NCBI RefSeq assembly: GCF_001669775.1
Contig: NZ_LXWK01000018.1
Location: 310,001 to 374,000, forward strand
Source: Rheinheimera sp. SA_1
GTDB taxonomy: Bacteria > Pseudomonadota > Gammaproteobacteria > Enterobacterales > Alteromonadaceae
Reading direction: 5' to 3'
Length of the DNA stretch: 64,000 bases
This document shows, in pieces, positions 24,033-33,753 of this stretch. The first letter of the stretch is position 1. Every line of letters begins with the position of its first letter. Made by a program: the position numbers and the translations under genes. A model generated the notes under the pieces. The model searched no databases. It was not told the DNA's origin and saw only the letters and a list, made by a program, of their open reading frames with translations.

Positions 24033-25805
24033 TTAATTGTGATAAATCCGCAGCTGCCATGGTGCGAGTGTGGTAGCAGCTGCCGGATCGGCCTGTTCAG
24101 CCCAAGCCAGTTGAAAGCTGCTGTCCGGTAACTGCCCGGCGGTTAACGTCAACGGCTCGGCCGACATATTCAGCACAAATACTGTGCTTTTGCCATTGAG
24201 TTGCCGGGTGATTTGCAGCAACTGACCTGAGGTGTCTGTTGTGGCTGTAAACTCGCCGGCCACACCGAGCTCCGGTCGTTGTTTTTTCAATTGGATCAGC
24301 ATTTTATATAACGACCATAACGAGGTTTTTTGTTGCTGTTGTTCAGCAACGGTCAGACCACCTTTGAGTTGCGCCGCTAAAAACGGTGCCCACCAGTCGG
24401 TACCATGTTGTGGCGGGAATAAATCGGCCGACTCGACCCAGGATTTTGCCGCCGTGGTAAAGCCGGCTTGTGCGGTTTGATCCCATAACATCGGTGCGCG
24501 GCGTTGAATATGCTCGGCATCAGAGGCCTGGGTTAAGCCAATTTCTTCACCATAGTACAGATATGTACTGCCAGGGGATGCGAATAACATCGCCGCCGCC
24601 AGCTTGGCTTTTTGCTGATCACCTTGTAATTGCCAGCCAGTGCGCGGTTGATCGTGGTTGGTGATAAATGGACTGAAGTAACCCATCGGCACACCGGCGT
24701 CGATGCGCTGCTGGTAATTTTTTTGCAGTTCGTGCTGCGAAGCGCCAGTTTTTTCTTGCTCCGCAGCTGCATCTTGCATGGTGCCAAACTCAGCTTTCAC
24801 CCCACCAGCACTTTGTAACAACGCCAGTACTTTATAACCAAAATCAAAATCAAAACCGGCATCCAGCGCTTTGCCTTCGCCATAATATTTGGCAGCGACC
24901 GGCAAATCAGCCCAGGCTTCACCAACCAGCATGGCGTTGGGTTGCACCGAGCGCACATAAGCACTGAAATCCTGCCAGTAAGCGATAGTTTCTGCGGTGT
25001 CAGCTTGCTGGCCCGGGCCGTTTTCAATGGCGTAACGCACCGCATCTAAGCGAAAACCAGCCACGCCTTTATCCAGCCAGAATTTGGCCATTTTTTTCAT
25101 TTCCGCCACCACATCCGGGTGCGTCAGATTTAAATCGGGCTGCGATCCGCCAAAAGCGGCGTAATAATAAGCTTTGCGGGTTGGGTTAAAGTGCCAGACC
25201 ATTTTCGGGTCCACTTTGCTGGCATCCCAGGCCGGACCCCAGCCGTCAGCGGGGATTTCGTCACGCCAGATAAAATAATCTTTATATGGCACTTCACCGG
25301 CGGCCGAGCGTTTAAACCAGTCGTGCTGGTCGGAGATATGGTTAATCACTAAGTCGAGGATAATTTGAATATTTTTCGCTTTGGCTTCCTGCACCAACCC
25401 TTCAAAATCGGCCATATTGCCGTAATCGGCTTCGACTTGATAAAACTCGGTGAAGTCGTAACCATGGTACGAAGGGGCTTCAAAGATCGGCGTTAACCAT
25501 AAAGCATCCACACCAAGATCTTGTAAATACGGAATTTTTGCGCGGATACCATTAAAGTCGCCATGGCCGTCGGCATTAGAATCGGCAAAACTGCGCGGCC
25601 AGATTTGATAAAACACCGCGTCCTGCCACCAGGCTTTGCCGGGTTGAGTTTGTTGAACTGGATCAGCAGCCTTTGCTGTGGCCGTTTCAGCCGCTACCGC
25701 GGGTTCAGACGTGGCTGGTGTTGGTTTTTCAGCAGCGGGCTGACAAGCACCCAATAACAACGCTATTGAAAGCGCCAGTGGCTTATACACAAATTGCAGT
25801 TGCAT
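24033..25805 (-). CDS. GH13 alpha-amylase-family glycosidase, lipoprotein
   Basis: The 590-residue protein carries a lipobox ending LLGAC (C21), so it is a lipid-anchored envelope protein. An alanine-, proline- and glutamate-rich linker leads to the catalytic barrel (from about residue 58, WWQDAVFYQIWPRSFADSN). GH13 catalytic residues are D254 (GFRLDAVRY), E296 (VGEAW) and D385 (ITNHDQPR). The pattern near the N-terminus (FYQIWPRSFADSNADGHGDF) points to the oligo-1,6-glucosidase/alpha-glucosidase side of GH13, acting on alpha-1,4 or alpha-1,6 glucosides. A small C-terminal beta domain ends the protein. The ATG at 25805 follows AGGGA. An ERIC-like element lies 25 bp upstream. Confidence 0.93.
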   Translation of the reverse strand: MQLQFVYKPLALSIALLLGACQPAAEKPTPATSEPAVAAETATAKAADPVQQTQPGKAWWQDAVFYQIWPRSFADSNADGHGDFNGIRAKIPYLQDLGVDALWLTPIFEAPSYHGYDFTEFYQVEADYGNMADFEGLVQEAKAKNIQIILDLVINHISDQHDWFKRSAAGEVPYKDYFIWRDEIPADGWGPAWDASKVDPKMVWHFNPTRKAYYYAAFGGSQPDLNLTHPDVVAEMKKMAKFWLDKGVAGFRLDAVRYAIENGPGQQADTAETIAYWQDFSAYVRSVQPNAMLVGEAWADLPVAAKYYGEGKALDAGFDFDFGYKVLALLQSAGGVKAEFGTMQDAAAEQEKTGASQHELQKNYQQRIDAGVPMGYFSPFITNHDQPRTGWQLQGDQQKAKLAAAMLFASPGSTYLYYGEEIGLTQASDAEHIQRRAPMLWDQTAQAGFTTAAKSWVESADLFPPQHGTDWWAPFLAAQLKGGLTVAEQQQQKTSLWSLYKMLIQLKKQRPELGVAGEFTATTDTSGQLLQITRQLNGKSTVFVLNMSAEPLTLTAGQLPDSSFQLAWAEQADPAAATTLAPWQLRIYHN

Positions 25806-25829
25806 CGTCTTGTCCCTGTTGTGATTATG

Positions 25830-25949
25830 CCCTTCATCCTTGAAGTTGTAGGGGCGTTGGCCGCCTTAACTCGCCCCAGTCACATAGACAGCTATGTTCC
25901 TGGGGGCTCGCTCAGTTGCCGCCTACCTCCAACATCAATGATTTTGGGC
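25830..25949. repeat. ERIC-like element, copy 2
   Basis: It begins CCCTTCATCCTTGAAGTTG and ends CAATGATTTTGGGCA, in the opposite orientation to copy 1, with the core GTCACATAGACAGCTATG. The right terminus is slightly eroded (GGGCA instead of GGGTA). Confidence 0.8.
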
Positions 25950-26043
25950 AGGTGCCAGCGCAGATGCAACTGGCTTTATTATCACCACAGCTTAGACCAA
26001 TTAACCTCTACAACAACAGTGCTTGCATACGTTTGCAGTTATC

Positions 26044-26118
26044 CCCTTCATCCTTGAAGATGCAGGGTTGTTGCCTTCATTCGTTCGCCTACCTGCATCT
26101 CCAATGATTTTGGGTATA
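26044..26118. repeat. ERIC-like element, copy 3, internally deleted
   Basis: Both ends are preserved (CCCTTCATCCTTGAAG and CCAATGATTTTGGGTATA) but the element is only about 75 bp long and lacks the central hairpin. Internal deletions of this kind are known among ERIC elements of enterobacteria. Confidence 0.75.
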
Positions 26119-26163
26119 ACAACAGTTTACTTAAAGCTGTAAATCCTATTGTAAAATTTGTTG

Positions 26164-26529
26164 TTAGCCCGTAAAAGCCGTCACTTTGATTTCAATTCGC
26201 CACGCCGGATTGGCTAAACGTGCTTCAACTGTCGCGCGGGCCGGTGCATGGCCTGGCGCAATCCAGCTGTCCCAGGCGATATTCATGCCGGTGTAATCGG
26301 CCATATCGGCCAGATAAATCACTGTGTCGACCACCGCGGTTTTATCGGTGCCACACTGTGCTAACAGCTGATCCAGCTGCGCCAGTACGTCTTTGGTCTG
26401 GGCCACAATATCGCCGCCAGTGTGTTCTGGCACCATACCGGCACAGAAAATAAAACCACCGGCGATCACCGCTTCTGAATATCGGTTACCCGGTAAAATT
26501 CGTTTTATCGTCATGCTGTTGTTAGTCAA
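26164..26529 (-). CDS. RidA family (YjgF/YER057c/UK114) deaminase-like protein
   Basis: The core reads MTIKRILPGNRYSEAVIAGG and FIFCAGMVPEHTGGDIVAQT, then VVDTVIYLADMADY, with the family arginine in PARATVEARLANP. RidA proteins are small trimers that hydrolyse reactive enamine or imine intermediates; the classical source is threonine deaminase, encoded 10 kb away here. This copy is a paralogue type and its substrate is unknown. A TTG at 26529 has GGAG 7 bases upstream, while the ATG at 26514 has none; I give the TTG, but the ATG (116 residues) is possible. The upstream gene's terminator directly precedes the GGAG. Confidence 0.85.
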   Translation of the reverse strand: MTNNSMTIKRILPGNRYSEAVIAGGFIFCAGMVPEHTGGDIVAQTKDVLAQLDQLLAQCGTDKTAVVDTVIYLADMADYTGMNIAWDSWIAPGHAPARATVEARLANPAWRIEIKVTAFTG

Positions 26530-26540
26530 AGTAAGGCTCC

Positions 26541-26566
26541 AAAAAAACGCCGCGCATTGGCGCGGC
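26541..26566 (-). terminator. Intrinsic terminator of the DUF2884 gene
   Basis: On the minus strand GCCGCGCC, AAT, GCGCGGC is followed by GTTTTTTT. The stem is GC-only with a T7 run, a strong terminator 41 bases after the DUF2884 stop codon. The T-run ends where the GGAG of the RidA gene begins. Confidence 0.9.
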
Positions 26567-26606
26567 AAATAGTGGTTGGGAGCTTAACTGTTTTCAAACA
26601 AACTGG

Positions 26607-27425
26607 CTATTCGGTCTGACCTGCTGAGTTTTTCAGCGGATTTTTGATGCCTTCTTTAGTGATATCAATTAAATCGTAAGCGGTCATTTGTGGCACTGCG
26701 GTCTGAATTTGACGCTCCAGCGCATCGAGCTGCTGTAAATTGTGGCAAATCGCTTTACCACGTTGTTCCAGCGCATCACCACGGCTTTCCATTTCCATTT
26801 CGATTTCATTGCCGAAGGTTTCCATTTTCTTGCCGAACTTTTCCATCCGTTGCTCGAAATTGCCTTCGCCCTGCATCATTGCCTGGCCCATCGTCATCAT
26901 TACGGCGCCGGTCAGTTGGGCAATCGATTGATCCATCGCTTGCTCAAACTCAGCCGCTAACTTGCCGTCGGCCTGATTAATATTGCTGCCGTTAATCCGG
27001 ATTTCGTCGCCATTGGCAATGACCAGGTGGTCAATTTTGATTTTCAGACCACTCAGCGCCTGATCAACGGAGCTTTTTAACTGGTTGTTGTCGACTCCAA
27101 AACCGGCAACCACTTTACCAACCGCATCAGAGGCCAGTTGCATGGCGTCTCCCACTAACAACAAGGTTTCTTTACTTTGTTGGCGCAGGCCAGACTGATA
27201 TTGCTGTAAAGCTGCGGTGGTTTTGGCGTCGGTGCTGACTTTTTTATTGTCGAGCCACAACTGACCATCGGCATTAATGCGCCACAACTGCTTTTCCGAA
27301 CGTTCTAAATGCACGCTGGTTGGGGCAATCACTAAATCATCTTTAAACTGGAGGGAGCAATTGTCAGCAGCTGCGGCTGACAGGGTCAAGGAGGATAACA
27401 GGGCAGTAGCGATAAGCGTTTTCAT
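26607..27425 (-). CDS. DUF2884 (YggN-like) periplasmic protein
   Basis: From ATG 27425 the product has 272 residues, with signal peptide MKTLIATALLSSLTLSAAAA. The mature part begins DNCSLQFKDDLVIAPTSV. It is helical in the second half with a Met- and Glu-rich stretch (GNFEQRMEKFGKKMETFGNE), and ends in a C-containing segment (KAICHNLQQLDALE). These features match the DUF2884/YggN family, periplasmic proteins of unknown function. AAAGGAATTC upstream gives a good ribosome-binding site, which excludes the longer frame starting at 27476. Confidence 0.85.
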   Translation of the reverse strand: MKTLIATALLSSLTLSAAAADNCSLQFKDDLVIAPTSVHLERSEKQLWRINADGQLWLDNKKVSTDAKTTAALQQYQSGLRQQSKETLLLVGDAMQLASDAVGKVVAGFGVDNNQLKSSVDQALSGLKIKIDHLVIANGDEIRINGSNINQADGKLAAEFEQAMDQSIAQLTGAVMMTMGQAMMQGEGNFEQRMEKFGKKMETFGNEIEMEMESRGDALEQRGKAICHNLQQLDALERQIQTAVPQMTAYDLIDITKEGIKNPLKNSAGQTE

Positions 27426-27735
27426 GTTTGAATTCCTTTTATGGTTGATAAGCTGGCAACGCAAAGCTTGTGCCATTGCTTTAAATCTTTGTTTTTAAAT
27501 AACATTAACCATGTGAACCCTTTATGAACACTGGCTAATGTAGTGGCAAATGCTAAATAGTAGTCAGAATCGCCTGTTTTTGCTGCGTCCGTTGCAGCGG
27601 ATCAGCCCAAATCACCACTATGTCAGACTGAGCCATCCATATAACAAATTTGCATAAGCCGGAAAGAACGATTCTTTCAGATTTATCCATATAGACGGCT
27701 AAAATGCAGGCAATTGATTAGAAATAGGTGTTGTT
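27426..27735. promoter_or_regulatory. Divergent control region of DUF2884 gene and cysJIH
   Basis: No gene lies in these 310 bases. The part near cysJ holds a perfect inverted repeat GAAAGAA-CGA-TTCTTTC (27662-27678) and, 14 bases later, ATAGACGGCTAAA (27691-27703), the motif also found before cysG. An AT-rich stretch near 27640 (ATAACAAATTTGCATAA) would suit a CysB-type activator site, but I cannot verify that by eye. Confidence 0.45.
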
Positions 27736-29544
27736 ATGCTTCTGGCTTCACTGACTGCACAAGCGAGCCCGCTGAGTGCGCAGCAAGTTAAAGATTTACA
27801 GGCGCTGGTCAGCCAGCTGAATCCAATCCAGCAAGCCTGGGTCAGTGGTTATCTGGCGGCTGCCGCCCAATTTGCCGGCCAACAGGCGGGAACCGTTGCG
27901 GCAACCCAAGTGGCTGAAGCTTCTACCCTTACTATTTTGTATGCTTCGCAAACCGGCAATGCCAAAGCCGTCGCCAATAAAATCAAAGCGGCCGCTGAAA
28001 GCAAAGGTTTTGCCGTAGCGCTTGCTGATATCGCCAGTTACAAAACCACTGCGCTGGTCAAAGAAAAATTCCTGATCATCGTCGCATCGACTTATGGTGA
28101 AGGTGAACCGCCGGAATCGGCCGTCAGTTTCCATAAATTCTTATTTGGCAAAAAGGCACCACAATTGCCGCAACTGCAGTATGCAGTGCTGGGTTTGGGC
28201 GATAGCTCTTATGAATATTTCTGCCAGACCGCCGTTGATTTTGACACCAAACTGGCCACTTTAGGCGCCAAACGTTTACACCAGACCGCATTACTGGATG
28301 TCGATTACGACGCACAAGCCAGCGAGTGGCAACAACAAGCGCTGACCCAGTTCGAGCCGTTGTTAAAAGCTGCCAATTCAGCCCCTTCAGCGCAAGTGAT
28401 TGCCTGGCCAGGTGCAACTGATGGCCATCATAGTTTGTACAACAAACAAAATCCGTTGCTGGCCGAGTTATCCGCCAATCAGAAAATCACCGGCCGCGAT
28501 TCGACCAAAGATGTGCGCCATATCGAAATTTCACTGGCTGATTCTGGCCTGACTTATCAGCCGGGTGATGCACTTGGCGTGTATTTCCACAACGATCCGG
28601 CTTTGGTTACCGCCATACTGGCCGCAACCGGCATTGCTGCCGACAGCAAAGTACAGTTTGATGGTGCTGAGCATACAGTGCAGCAACTGCTGACTGAGCA
28701 GCTTGAACTGACCCAGTCCTACCCGTCTTTTGTTGAAAAATATGCAGCCGCTACTGCTAATGCTGCATTGCAACAACTGGCCGCTGACAAAACCGCGTTA
28801 CGCGAATTTTTAGCCCAACATCAAACCGCCGATGTGGTGTTGCAATATCCGGGTTCGTTAAGTGCGCAGCAGTTGGTCGACAGCCTACGCAAACAGCAAC
28901 CACGGTTGTATTCGATTGCTTCGAGCCAGGCGGAAGTGGGTGAAGAAGTCCATTTAACTGTGGGTGTGGTGCGGTTTGATAACTTTGGTCAAACCCATTT
29001 AGGCGGCGCTTCCGGCTTTTTGGCCGAGCGGTTAGCTGAAGGCCAGCAGGTGAAAGTATTTGTTGAGCACAATGATAATTTCCGCCTGCCAAACCACGAC
29101 ACCCCGGTAATTATGATTGGCCCAGGCACCGGTATTGCGCCGTTCCGGGCTTTCCTGCAAGAGCGTGATAACGCGGGTGCCACTGGTCAAAACTGGTTGT
29201 TCTTCGGTAACCCGCATTTCACCCAGGACTTTTTATATCAGGTGGAATTACAGGATTATTTAAAACGCGGTGTGCTGAGCAAACTTGATGTAGCTTTTAG
29301 CCGCGATCAAGCACAAAAAGTCTATGTGCAGGATAAACTGTTAAACAAAGGCGCTGAAGTCTGGTCCTGGTTAGAGCAAGGCGCGCATATTTATATCTGT
29401 GGTGATGGCAGCAAAATGGCCAAAGACGTACATCAAGCATTGCTGCAAATTGCGCAAACTCATGGCGGTCTGAGCGATGAAGCTGCCAGCGATTATTTCG
29501 AACAACTGCGTGAATCTAAACGTTATCAGAAGGATGTGTATTAA
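27736..29544 (+). CDS. cysJ: Sulfite reductase (NADPH) flavoprotein alpha subunit
   Basis: This 602-residue flavoprotein passes electrons from NADPH through FAD and FMN to CysI. An N-terminal segment of about 65 residues precedes the flavodoxin domain (about 66-205, with [14 protein letters not shown] and [12 protein letters not shown]). The FAD-binding domain follows ([20 protein letters not shown]), then the NADPH domain ([19 protein letters not shown] and [14 protein letters not shown]), ending RYQKDVY, the usual C-terminus. The ATG at 27736 has only a short AGG upstream. Its stop overlaps the cysI start by 1 base. Confidence 0.96.
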   Translation: MLLASLTAQASPLSAQQVKDLQALVSQLNPIQQAWVSGYLAAAAQFAGQQAGTVAATQVAEASTLTILYASQTGNAKAVANKIKAAAESKGFAVALADIASYKTTALVKEKFLIIVASTYGEGEPPESAVSFHKFLFGKKAPQLPQLQYAVLGLGDSSYEYFCQTAVDFDTKLATLGAKRLHQTALLDVDYDAQASEWQQQALTQFEPLLKAANSAPSAQVIAWPGATDGHHSLYNKQNPLLAELSANQKITGRDSTKDVRHIEISLADSGLTYQPGDALGVYFHNDPALVTAILAATGIAADSKVQFDGAEHTVQQLLTEQLELTQSYPSFVEKYAAATANAALQQLAADKTALREFLAQHQTADVVLQYPGSLSAQQLVDSLRKQQPRLYSIASSQAEVGEEVHLTVGVVRFDNFGQTHLGGASGFLAERLAEGQQVKVFVEHNDNFRLPNHDTPVIMIGPGTGIAPFRAFLQERDNAGATGQNWLFFGNPHFTQDFLYQVELQDYLKRGVLSKLDVAFSRDQAQKVYVQDKLLNKGAEVWSWLEQGAHIYICGDGSKMAKDVHQALLQIAQTHGGLSDEAASDYFEQLRESKRYQKDVY

Positions 29545-31292
29545 TGACAACGCCCCAGCAGCCAACACAGCTCCCAACTCAGCACTCAATTAACCCTGAG
29601 CTGCAAGTGCAGGGTGCGCTGTCTGATAACGAACGGTTAAAAGCCGACAGCCATCATTTACGCGGCACTATTACCACCGACTTAAAAGACGAAATTACCG
29701 GCGGTTTCACCGGCGATAACTTCTTATTGGTGCGTTTTCACGGCATGTATCAGCAGGACGACCGCGATATCCGCGCCGAACGCGCCGAGCAAAAACTAGA
29801 ACCGTTGCACAATGTGATGTTACGGGCGCGGATGCCAGGCGGCATCATTACTCCAACGCAGTGGCTGGCGATCGATAAATTCGCCACTGAAAAAACCATG
29901 TACGGCAGTATCCGTTTAACTACCCGGCAGACTTTCCAGTTCCACGGCGTGTTTAAACCAAACATTAAGCCAATGCATCAGATGCTCAACAGCATCGGCA
30001 TTGATTCGATTGCTACAGCCGGCGATGTGAACCGCAACGTGCTTTGTACCTCAAACCCGGTGGAGTCGGTGTTGCACCAGCAAGCCTATCAATGGGCGGT
30101 GAAAATCTCTGAACATCTGCTGCCAAAAACCCGCGCTTATGCCGAGATTTGGCTGGATGAAGAAAAGGTTGAAACAACTGAGACTGAGCCGGTACTGGGC
30201 GATACCTATCTGCCACGTAAGTTTAAAACCACAGTGGTCATTCCGCCGCACAACGACATTGACGTGCATGCCAACGACTTAAATTTTGTCGCTATTGCCG
30301 AAAATGGCCAGCTAATCGGCTTTAACGTGCTGGTCGGCGGTGGCCTTGCCATGACCCACGGCGACAAAGGTACTTACCCACGCCGCGCTGAAGACTTTGG
30401 CTTTATCGGCCTCGAACATGTGCTGAAAGTCGCCGAACATGTGGTGACTGTGCAGCGTGATTATGGTGACAGAGTTAACCGCAAAAACGCCAAAACCAAA
30501 TACACCATCGACCGCATCGGCGTCGACACCTTTAAACAGGAAGTGGAAGCCCGTGTTGGCGTGAAGTTTCAGCCAAGCCGCCCTTATGAATTTACCCATC
30601 GCGGCGACCGTTTTGGTTGGGTCGAAGGCATTGACGGCAAACACCATTTAACGCTGTTTATCGAAAACGGCCGTTTGCTGAATTATCCGGGCAAACCTTT
30701 AAAGACCGGTGTATCGGAAATTGCCAAAATTCACCAAGGCGATTTCCGGATGACGGCCAATCAGAACCTGATTATCGCCGGAGTTGCTGCGGCAGATAAA
30801 GCGCAGATTGAAGCCATTGCCCGCGCTCATGGCTTAATTGAAGACTCTGTGACCGAACAACGTAAAAACTCAATGGCCTGCGTGTCGCTGCCGACTTGTC
30901 CTTTGGCGATGGCGGAAGCTGAGCGTTATTTACCGACTTTAGTGACGCATGTGGAAGGCATTTTGGCCAAACACGGCGTAGCGGATGACCACATTATTCT
31001 GCGTGTCGTCGGCTGCCCGAACGGTTGTGGTCGCGCCATGCTAGCGGAAGCTGGTTTAGTCGGCCGTGGTCCTGGCAAATACAACCTGTATTTAGGTGGC
31101 AATACTGCCGGTACCCGTATTCCAAAACTGTATTTAGATAACGTCGCCGAAGCGGAAATTCTGGCCGCGCTGGATGGCCTGATTGGCCGTTGGTCGGTTG
31201 AGCGTCAAAGCGGCGAATGTTTTGGTGATTTTGTGATTCGGGTGGGTGTAGTGGCTGAAGTGAAAGTTAGCAAAACTGATTTTCATGCCTGA
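29544..31292 (+). CDS. cysI: Sulfite reductase hemoprotein beta subunit
   Basis: This 582-residue enzyme reduces sulfite to sulfide with six electrons, using siroheme coupled to a [4Fe-4S] cluster. The cluster cysteines are C446 and C452 ([10 protein letters not shown]) and C491 and C495 ([12 protein letters not shown]). Two ferredoxin-like nitrite/sulfite reductase half domains are recognisable ([16 protein letters not shown] and [15 protein letters not shown]). The start ATG shares its A with the cysJ stop codon (TAATG), with AAGGA upstream inside cysJ. Siroheme would come from CysG, encoded 7 kb downstream. Confidence 0.96.
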   Translation: MTTPQQPTQLPTQHSINPELQVQGALSDNERLKADSHHLRGTITTDLKDEITGGFTGDNFLLVRFHGMYQQDDRDIRAERAEQKLEPLHNVMLRARMPGGIITPTQWLAIDKFATEKTMYGSIRLTTRQTFQFHGVFKPNIKPMHQMLNSIGIDSIATAGDVNRNVLCTSNPVESVLHQQAYQWAVKISEHLLPKTRAYAEIWLDEEKVETTETEPVLGDTYLPRKFKTTVVIPPHNDIDVHANDLNFVAIAENGQLIGFNVLVGGGLAMTHGDKGTYPRRAEDFGFIGLEHVLKVAEHVVTVQRDYGDRVNRKNAKTKYTIDRIGVDTFKQEVEARVGVKFQPSRPYEFTHRGDRFGWVEGIDGKHHLTLFIENGRLLNYPGKPLKTGVSEIAKIHQGDFRMTANQNLIIAGVAAADKAQIEAIARAHGLIEDSVTEQRKNSMACVSLPTCPLAMAEAERYLPTLVTHVEGILAKHGVADDHIILRVVGCPNGCGRAMLAEAGLVGRGPGKYNLYLGGNTAGTRIPKLYLDNVAEAEILAALDGLIGRWSVERQSGECFGDFVIRVGVVAEVKVSKTDFHA

Positions 31293-31354
31293 GATCCAGG
31301 CCTGGTTTTCATGCCTGCTTTTGATCCCTAAAGAAGGGCCGGAGTTTTAACACA

Positions 31355-32089
31355 ATGAGTTATCAGCAGTTATTACAACTGGAGCCTGCCGCACAACAGC
31401 AGGCGCTACTGGAACTGAACCAATTGCTTGCGCCGTTAACCGCGCAGCAGCGTATTGAATTTGCGCTGAAAGAACTGCCTGGCAACCATATGCTCAGTTC
31501 CAGCTTTGGTATTCAGGCGGCGGTGATGTTACATCTTTGCACCAGCGTCCAAGCCGATCTGCCAGTAGTTTTAACTGACACCGGTTATTTATTTCCAGAA
31601 ACTTATCGCTTTATTGATGAGCTGACCGCCAAGCTGCAGCTGAATCTCAAAGTCTATCGCAGTGAATTAAGCCCAGCCTGGCAGGAAGCCCGTTTTGGCC
31701 AGCTCTGGACCAGCGCCGAAGGCCTGAAACAATACAACCAGCTGAATAAAGTTGAGCCGATGGTACGGGCGCAGCATGAACTTTCAGTGCAAAGCTGGTT
31801 CAGCGGTTTACGCCGCAGCCAAAGCGCCAGCCGTGCCGATACGCCAATTGTCAGCGTACAACGCGATGTAGTGAAGTTCTGCCCTATTGTCGAATGGAGC
31901 AACAAAGACATTCACTATTACCTGCAAGACAATAACTTACCTTATCACCCATTATGGGAGCAGGGTTATGTCTCAGTCGGCGACACCCACTCCAGCCGAC
32001 CGCTGGAATTTGGCATGACCGAAGAAGAAACCCGCTTTAACGGCATGGGCCGCGAGTGTGGTTTGCATGTGGATGGCGAGGGGATTTAA
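31355..32089 (+). CDS. cysH: Phosphoadenosine phosphosulfate reductase
   Basis: This 244-residue enzyme reduces PAPS to sulfite and PAP with thioredoxin. The PP-loop-like start is [14 protein letters not shown], followed by [11 protein letters not shown], and the C-terminal catalytic motif is ECGLH (C235). There are no extra paired cysteines for an iron-sulfur cluster, so it is the PAPS-specific, cluster-free type, consistent with the presence of cysC and cysQ in this window. It lies 62 bases after cysI, in the usual cysJIH order. Confidence 0.95.
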   Translation: MSYQQLLQLEPAAQQQALLELNQLLAPLTAQQRIEFALKELPGNHMLSSSFGIQAAVMLHLCTSVQADLPVVLTDTGYLFPETYRFIDELTAKLQLNLKVYRSELSPAWQEARFGQLWTSAEGLKQYNQLNKVEPMVRAQHELSVQSWFSGLRRSQSASRADTPIVSVQRDVVKFCPIVEWSNKDIHYYLQDNNLPYHPLWEQGYVSVGDTHSSRPLEFGMTEEETRFNGMGRECGLHVDGEGI

Positions 32090-32593
32090 TAGAGTTTCCT
32101 ACCTTTTAAGCCTCAGTTTATTATCAAACATCTCTTAGATCAGTTGCGGCATACTCTGTATGCCGCACATTCAAATTGTTGCTAAAAGCGTTATCAACTA
32201 ACAAAATCACTACCTTGTGCGGGGGTGTTTCTGGTTTTGAAATTCTTAGACGCCTAAAAGGCACAGCGTATATAGTGTAGAAATATCGATACCGCTCAAC
32301 GACCTATATAGGCTTCAAGGATGACAGAACTCACGATGATACGCACTGTTGTTAACTGTTGTGCTGATGCGCTGTCTTGGATTAGCGATCTAATCACTGA
32401 ACGTCAGGCGGAATTGCAGGTTGATGCGACTGTTCAACTGGTTAAAAAGCGTATTTCAAGTTACGAAATAACGTGAACTAAAGCCACACTGATGGCGATG
32501 AGCTTTGTATCTAAATGGGTCTGTTCAAGGAAATTCAACACTAAGCTTTCGCTTTTGAAATGCCTGACAGACCCAACAGGCTCCTCATTGTCG
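32090..32593. other. Intergenic region after cysH
   Basis: This 504-bp stretch holds a possible 51-codon frame (32321-32476), the motif TTAGACGCCTAAAA (32246-32259) upstream of it, and the 3' flank of the convergent SH3-hydrolase gene. I see no clear terminator for cysJIH. A partly palindromic segment, TAAGCTTTCGCTTTTGAAATG, lies near 32541. Confidence 0.5.
32321..32476 (+). CDS. Possible small protein (51 aa), unrecognised
   Basis: The frame reads MTELTMIRTVVNCCADALSW and ends VKKRISSYEIT. It looks amphipathic and helical, with two adjacent cysteines (C13, C14). AAGG directly abuts the first ATG, and a second ATG at 32336 is 15 bases from it, so the ribosome-binding site is poorly placed. 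The copy of the TAGACGNCTAA motif 65 bases upstream hints at a promoter. I recognise no family; it may be non-coding. Confidence 0.3.
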   Translation: MTELTMIRTVVNCCADALSWISDLITERQAELQVDATVQLVKKRISSYEIT

Positions 32594-33490
32594 CTAGTCG
32601 TGGATCCAGAAACTGAACCCATCGAACTTATCTGAAGTCCACCAAACTTTCCCTCCATAACGGAAATTAGTCGCCCCAGCATTGCTCTGCACCGGTACAG
32701 TCACAACCTCACCTTTTCTCGTGGCCTGGTGATCGTCGATTTCTGGAACTACTAGGCAAATATGTCCGGGAGCGTTTTTATCCTTACGTCGCGCCGAAAT
32801 AATACAAACTGCGCCAGCATTGGCTTGTCTCTGAACTTCGGTCAAATCAAAACTACGCTGCCAGCCAAATTGGCTGCCATATGATGCAAACCAATTAAAA
32901 AGGCTATTTGCATTTAACTCCTGAACTGTCTCATCGTATTTCGCAGTGACTTGTTGGCCTGCCTGCAACTGCAGTAATGCTTTACTGGTCCACCAAACTC
33001 TCGGAATATAGACATTTGCTAAATAACAAAAGTCATATGCATAAATGTTGCAATATGTGGTGCTACCTTTGGGCAGATATCTGGGGCTTTTTTCGACCGC
33101 CAACCAATTCACAATCTGATGCAATTGTTTCACTTTATCAGTTGATGTCGTTGCAGTCCGTTTTGGCTGACCAGCTTCATTGAGTGGAAAAGCACGGCTT
33201 CCAGCATCCCGGCCGACAGGTTTTGTGGTCGCGAGGTGCACTGCAGAAATTGAGTTTGAAGCCACCGGCGCTACAAACTTATTTGCAGGCTCTAAATATT
33301 GACTATGGACAAAACCTTCCAGTTTTTGACCATCCAATACAGTACTGACTTTCCACCAGTCGGCGGTTGTTGAGTTTTCAATTTTATCAACAGCGTGCCC
33401 GTAATGTAGCATCGCTAGTTTTGTTGATGGGGCTACGACCGGTTTTGATCTTAAGTGAAGCGAAGTTGCGGTTACGCGAAAGGACTCCAT
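32594..33490 (-). CDS. SH3-like domain plus putative cysteine hydrolase domain
   Basis: The 298-residue protein begins with a bacterial SH3-like domain (about 4-67, MESFRVTATSLHLRSKPVVA and ADWWKVST). After a linker (70-120) comes a domain with TYCNIYAYDFCY (C147), ANSLFNWF and APGHICLVVPE (H243). The Cys, then His, then hydrophobic-VVP order resembles NlpC/P60 or CHAP-type amidases that cut peptidoglycan. No signal peptide is visible despite a strong AAGGAG and ATG start. The protein is therefore either cytosolic, released on lysis, or delivered by a secretion system as an antibacterial effector. No immunity gene is obvious. The family assignment is by motif only. Confidence 0.6.
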   Translation of the reverse strand: MESFRVTATSLHLRSKPVVAPSTKLAMLHYGHAVDKIENSTTADWWKVSTVLDGQKLEGFVHSQYLEPANKFVAPVASNSISAVHLATTKPVGRDAGSRAFPLNEAGQPKRTATTSTDKVKQLHQIVNWLAVEKSPRYLPKGSTTYCNIYAYDFCYLANVYIPRVWWTSKALLQLQAGQQVTAKYDETVQELNANSLFNWFASYGSQFGWQRSFDLTEVQRQANAGAVCIISARRKDKNAPGHICLVVPEIDDHQATRKGEVVTVPVQSNAGATNFRYGGKVWWTSDKFDGFSFWIHD

Positions 33491-33753
33491 GACATCTCCT
33501 TGTGTTCATTGGTGCCACGAACGACTATTGTGACTAGAAGTGGTTGATTCCGCCCAAATGGGCTAAATGAGCCTAGTCGAATATGGTCAATATTTCCGCC
33601 GACAATGTGTGATTGCGAATGGTTGAGCCGATTGCCCCATTTCCATCAGAAATAACTCAATTGCGTTAAATTTTTGCAAAATAACAAAACTTTTTTCAAA
33701 CGTGCTTCGACCAAGCCAGCAGATCACTAACCCATCTGCTTTGGAAAAAAGAT

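Larger units (their letters stand above)
25806..26163. other. Intergenic region with two ERIC-like elements
   Basis: This 358-bp stretch upstream of the GH13 gene and downstream of the RidA gene contains one nearly full and one internally deleted ERIC-like element, separated by about 95 bp of unrecognised sequence. No gene is evident. The promoter of the GH13 gene must lie within or next to the first element. Confidence 0.6.
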
